From CAZUGO01 sp964619935 (GTDB lineage Bacteria; Planctomycetota; Phycisphaerae; UBA1845; CAIVHJ01): 64,000 bases of DNA. The translations under genes and the position numbers were made by a program. Below the pieces are notes generated by a model that was given only the letters and a program-made list of their open reading frames with translations, searched no databases and had not been told where the DNA came from. The DNA is taken from the NCBI GenBank assembly GCA_964619935.1, contig CAZUGO010000066.1:1-64000 (forward strand). The letters run 5' to 3'. Shown in pieces: positions 60,698 through 64,000 of this stretch. The first letter of the stretch is position 1; every line of letters starts with the position of its first letter.

Positions 60698-61099
60698 TCA
60701 GATCAACAGGGGGATGTCACTGGCGTGGACTGGGATGCGAACACCGAGGGGAGGGCTGTGGTCCGGCCGGGGAACCTGCCCGCGGGCCGTTGCGACCTCG
60801 CCGGACTGCGGTTCCAGCAACAGCGGCTCGGGGGCCGACAGCGGTTCATCGTCGCTCGAGGGTTCACGACTGATGACACTCTCGCTACAGGGATCGGAGG
60901 CACAACCGGACTCGTGGCCGCAGCCGCCGCCGTCATGAGGGTAGGCGGGCTCATTGTGGGTGCACTGGGGTGTGTCCTCTCCCGGGCAAGGCGTCGACCC
61001 GGGGGCACACGGATGTTTCAGGGCGCCGGCAACGCACAGCGTCGGAAGGCCCCACAAGGCCCAGGACGCGATCAGGATGGCGCAACAGCGCTGGGGCAT
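60698..61099 (-). CDS. Small secreted Cys/His-rich protein
   Basis: This 133-residue protein has a signal peptide (ILIASWALWGLPTLCVAG) and a mature region with many Cys and His: HPCAPGSTPCPGEDTPQCTH, then GGGCGHESGCASDPC. A long acidic tail follows (SREPSSDDEPLSAPEPLLLE). It is the first gene of the metal-efflux operon on the minus strand, 167 bases before the TolC-like gene, and may bind metal in the periplasm. No named family is recognised. Confidence 0.6.
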   Translation of the reverse strand: MPQRCCAILIASWALWGLPTLCVAGALKHPCAPGSTPCPGEDTPQCTHNEPAYPHDGGGCGHESGCASDPCSESVISREPSSDDEPLSAPEPLLLEPQSGEVATARGQVPRPDHSPPLGVRIPVHASDIPLLI

Positions 61100-61255
61100 T
61101 CAACAAGTATCGGCCATTCTGCGGCAAAGATCAACCATCCGGCCCCAAGACCTTGTGTTCGTTTGGGAAACGCAACGGGCAGCCGGCCCGGTCGGAAAAC
61201 TCAGGACCCTCGTAGACGACAAGAGAACTCCTGCCCGTCCTGCTTACGGGTGGCG

Positions 61256-63817
61256 TTACTCCCGGCATGGACCCCAACTGCCCAGCAGCAGCGCGAGATC
61301 GTCGGCGGCGATCGTGCCGTCCTGGTTGAGATCCTCAACGCAGCCCGGGCACGGGCCCCAATGGCCCAGCAGGCTCGCCAGGTCCGAGGCGTTGATCACG
61401 CCATCGTCACAGAAGCCGGGGGGGCCGCAGTCGATCGGACAGCTCGTCGAATCCTCGCCCGCCTGGCAGAGTCGATCACCACAGCAATAGGCGAAGACCG
61501 GCTGGTCGGCGCATTGGCTGTCGGCAGCGGTGCAGCGGTCATCCGCGCAGCCGACCGGACCCTGGCCGGCGCCGCCGCCGCAGCAGAAGCGCGTGCCGGG
61601 CGGCCCGTTCTGCTCGCCGTTACAATCGGCCGGGCAGTTCAGGCAGTCCTCGCCGTCGGCAATCTCGCAGACGCTGTTGCCACAGGACGCCCCCGGGGCA
61701 CTGGGGCAGTCGGCGGCACAATTCACGCAGTTCTCGCCCGCCTGGCACTCACCATCGTTGCAGCTTAGCGGCACACACAACCCCAGGTCGTCGGAGCAGG
61801 CCTGGCCTGGGCACGGTCCGGCCGCCAGCCGGCAAGCACCGCCGGCGTCACAGTACTCGGCGCCGTTGCAGAACACGCCGTCGGCGCAGTCGGCGTCGGA
61901 CGTGCATGCCAGCTTCACCAAGGAGAAGGTGTCCGTCACCGCGCCGTCCTGTCGGATGTTGGTCAACGTCAGCACACCCTCCTGGATGTCGATGATGCAC
62001 GAACCGTTGTCGTTCTCGGTAAATGCCATCACCGGATGTTCACCGATCTGACTGGTCTCGGTGCCGCCGTGGCCGGCGACCACATAGACCGCGCCCTGGT
62101 GTCGCACCTGCCCGGCAAACTTGACGTACGAGCCGTCGCCGTCCGGGGCCCCGTCGCCGTCGTCGAGAATGTGGCCGCCGGCCGACAGCGTGTCGAACGA
62201 CGGCGTGGCGAAGTGCGGGGCGGTGCCGTAACCATAGGCCCCCTTGATCAAGAACGAACGCTCATAGGTATGCGAATGGCCGCTCAACACCAGGTCCACC
62301 CCGCCGGCCTCCAGAATCGGCACGACGTGCTCGCGCATCTCGGGCATCTGCCCCTTGGAATCGAAGGCGTCGTTGGAATTGTGGCTGCCCAGGCTGTACG
62401 GTGGATGATGCCAGTAGGCGATGATCCAGTCCTGGTTGGCTTGGGCCAGGTCCTGCTCCAGCCAGGTCAACATGGCCGATCCGGGCTGGCGGGAGATGTC
62501 GTGCGAGTTCATGCAGATGAAATGGATGTGGCCGCGGTCGAACGAATAGTAGGCCTCGGTGCCCGAGGCCAATCCACCGGACTCACCGGCGCGCGGCAAT
62601 TCAAAGGCGTCGTAGTAGGGGCCGGTCGCGCTCGGGGAGTCGGAAGACACACCTTCATGATTGCCGAAGGTCGGCCAGTACGGCGTGTTGATCAGCACCC
62701 CGGGATACATCCCGAAGAAATTCAAGGTCAACTCGTCGTCGGTGCCGCTCTCGTAGGCCATGTCGCCAAGGTGCAGGAACAAATCCGGCGTGGCGCCGGC
62801 AACCCAGTTGACCATGGCCTCGCGGACCGCGCCCGGCGTCAACTCGCCATTGCCGGAATCGCCGACCACCCAGATCCGCATCCCCCGGTCGGCCCCGACC
62901 GGCGGTGACGTGATAAAAAAATGGTCCGGATCGGCACCCGCGAGCACGACCTCCTCAAACCCCACCGCATAGTAATAAAGGGTCTCCGGCTCCAGGCCAC
63001 CGATCTCAACGACATGATCGGTCACCCACTCCGGATCGATGAACGACTCCTCCAACAGCGCCGGATCACTCCCGTAGAAAATTGCCGTGGGCACCGGAAC
63101 GCCGGTTCTCCATTTGACGGTCATCGCCGTCGGTGCCGCCTGCTGAAGGTAGGGACCTCGCTGCAGGGTGATCGGCGGCGGACCCTCGCCGTACCGAATC
63201 TCCAATCGTGGACGCCCGGGCGCCACCACATGCTCGCTGGAGTAGACGTCGGTGCCGTCCCCGCCACCAAACTGCGGGCGGATGATCCATCCGTGATTGG
63301 GCGCGCCGTCGGACCACGCCTGGACCGACGCGGTCACCGAAACGGCGATCTCCCCTGGCAGGGTGCCGGCGGCCACGTGCTCCTGAGCCGCAAACTCCAA
63401 GCCCTCCTCGCAACCCGAGCCACAGAAAGTGTTGAAGCTGTCCGAGTCCACCCAGGGCAGCAGCACCCGGTGAACCCGCCCGTGGTCACCCGGATCGAAC
63501 ACGGTCAAGTACAGGGTGGCCTCCGTGATTTCGGCGCCCGGCGGAACCGCGCCGGGGCCGATGATGTCCTCGAAGCGAATCAGGGTGTACGTGTCGTAGC
63601 CGCTGGGATCGCTGTCATCCCAGCCCAGCGGGTCAACCGCACCGTTGTCGGCGCCCGCACCCGACGGCACCTCTTGCACGAAGGTGTCCACCGCGCCGGC
63701 GTATCCCTGCACGCCCTGGCGGAAGGTCAGCACCTCGGCGTGAACCGTGCCGACCGCGATCCACGACAACAAGCACATCGCCGAGCCAGGCTTGATCAAT
63801 CCCCGTAACCTGCCCAT
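61256..63817 (-). CDS. Purple-acid-phosphatase-like dockerin protein
   Basis: This 853-residue secreted protein starts with a signal peptide and a DNRLRE-like sandwich (about 30-200, with ITEATLYLTVFDPGDHGRVH). A fibronectin-like PAP N-domain follows (RGPYLQQAAPTAMTVKWRTG), then a metallophosphoesterase with WVVGDSGNG, LHLGDMAYESGTD, FGNHEGVS, WIIAYWHHPPYSLG and LVLSGHSHTYERS, the standard metal-binding order. A Cys-rich stretch (ADCADGVFCNGAEYCDAG and others) and a dockerin pair close it. It should be an extracellular phosphatase or phosphodiesterase, perhaps for phosphate gain. AGGAGG before ATG 63817 sets the start. Confidence 0.85.
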   Translation of the reverse strand: MGRLRGLIKPGSAMCLLSWIAVGTVHAEVLTFRQGVQGYAGAVDTFVQEVPSGAGADNGAVDPLGWDDSDPSGYDTYTLIRFEDIIGPGAVPPGAEITEATLYLTVFDPGDHGRVHRVLLPWVDSDSFNTFCGSGCEEGLEFAAQEHVAAGTLPGEIAVSVTASVQAWSDGAPNHGWIIRPQFGGGDGTDVYSSEHVVAPGRPRLEIRYGEGPPPITLQRGPYLQQAAPTAMTVKWRTGVPVPTAIFYGSDPALLEESFIDPEWVTDHVVEIGGLEPETLYYYAVGFEEVVLAGADPDHFFITSPPVGADRGMRIWVVGDSGNGELTPGAVREAMVNWVAGATPDLFLHLGDMAYESGTDDELTLNFFGMYPGVLINTPYWPTFGNHEGVSSDSPSATGPYYDAFELPRAGESGGLASGTEAYYSFDRGHIHFICMNSHDISRQPGSAMLTWLEQDLAQANQDWIIAYWHHPPYSLGSHNSNDAFDSKGQMPEMREHVVPILEAGGVDLVLSGHSHTYERSFLIKGAYGYGTAPHFATPSFDTLSAGGHILDDGDGAPDGDGSYVKFAGQVRHQGAVYVVAGHGGTETSQIGEHPVMAFTENDNGSCIIDIQEGVLTLTNIRQDGAVTDTFSLVKLACTSDADCADGVFCNGAEYCDAGGACRLAAGPCPGQACSDDLGLCVPLSCNDGECQAGENCVNCAADCPSAPGASCGNSVCEIADGEDCLNCPADCNGEQNGPPGTRFCCGGGAGQGPVGCADDRCTAADSQCADQPVFAYCCGDRLCQAGEDSTSCPIDCGPPGFCDDGVINASDLASLLGHWGPCPGCVEDLNQDGTIAADDLALLLGSWGPCRE

Positions 63818-64000
63818 GTCTGCCTCCTGAAACGCAACCCGATGATTGCGTCATCGATTGTGGCTCGCAGGAAGTCGCCCCCTGCAAGGGCGCGGATGAT
63901 CTTCGCGGCAGGAGCGCGATTGACGCACACCGCAGCACATCCGACATATTATCCTACCGACCCGAGCCTCGTGTGGGAAACTGAACTGTGGCCACATGAC
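63818..64000. other. Upstream region of the phosphatase gene
   Basis: No gene is seen up to the window edge. The AT-rich word CATATTATCC near 63949-63958 may be part of a promoter on the minus strand, but no clear -35 is present. Confidence 0.3.

Overview
The window is high-GC bacterial DNA that most resembles a Phycisphaerae-like planctomycete. The main evidence is nine secreted proteins carrying dockerin-type calcium-loop repeats that end in LLG(S/D/N)WG, together with a prepilin-type substrate protein, lipoproteins, and ECF-type regulation. The species cannot be named from the sequence alone.

Layout. 1-3650 is a decayed accessory zone: a frameshifted MazF/PemK-like toxin, tyrosine-recombinase fragments, and a ~1.2 kb tandem duplication. 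Each duplicate carries a gene for a very acidic protein made of (D/N)-E-x triplets. 4022-7105 is a plus-strand operon of a TIGR02466-type oxygenase, a PqqD-like protein, an HPr-kinase-like protein and an NTP_transf_5-type nucleotidyltransferase. 7395-13803 holds a dockerin-Kazal protein, glmS, rarA, an L,D-transpeptidase and a TPR protein. 13809-16444 is a second PqqD/HPr-kinase/nucleotidyltransferase operon on the minus strand, with a 74-residue candidate precursor peptide inside it. 16891-32999 is a run of secreted dockerin proteins plus two giant proteins: a triplicated amidohydrolase and a NapH-like/TPR/deiminase-like fusion. 33113-35962 holds an orphan DNA methyltransferase, a lipoprotein related to iodothyronine deiodinase with an in-frame UGA, and a spermidine-synthase-fold protein.

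36610-43165 is a block of small stress and envelope genes (DUF5670-like, host-attachment/baeRF, DUF3309, DUF502, CsbD, glycine-zipper, PRC-barrel). It is bounded by inverted copies of a ~240 nt element that ends in an intrinsic terminator. 43166-50807 contains dockerin proteins among gene debris, ending at a tRNA-Phe gene with a 23-bp repeat beside it. 50987-53734 holds a pseudopilin-like protein, an ECF sigma factor, infA and a YciI-like lipoprotein. 53786-61099 is an RND metal-efflux operon with metal-ligand-rich proteins at both ends. 61256-63817 is a purple-acid-phosphatase-like dockerin protein.

How the parts may work together. The two PqqD/kinase/nucleotidyltransferase operons look like paralogous peptide-modification systems. 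The acidic repeat proteins and the 74-residue peptide share an N-terminal PERR(K/R)xLKQ motif followed by YxxP, which makes them the natural substrate candidates. The deiodinase-like gene reads UGA exactly at the catalytic selenocysteine position of its family, and a hairpin fitting the bacterial SECIS model follows, so it is probably a selenoprotein that routine gene calling splits in two.
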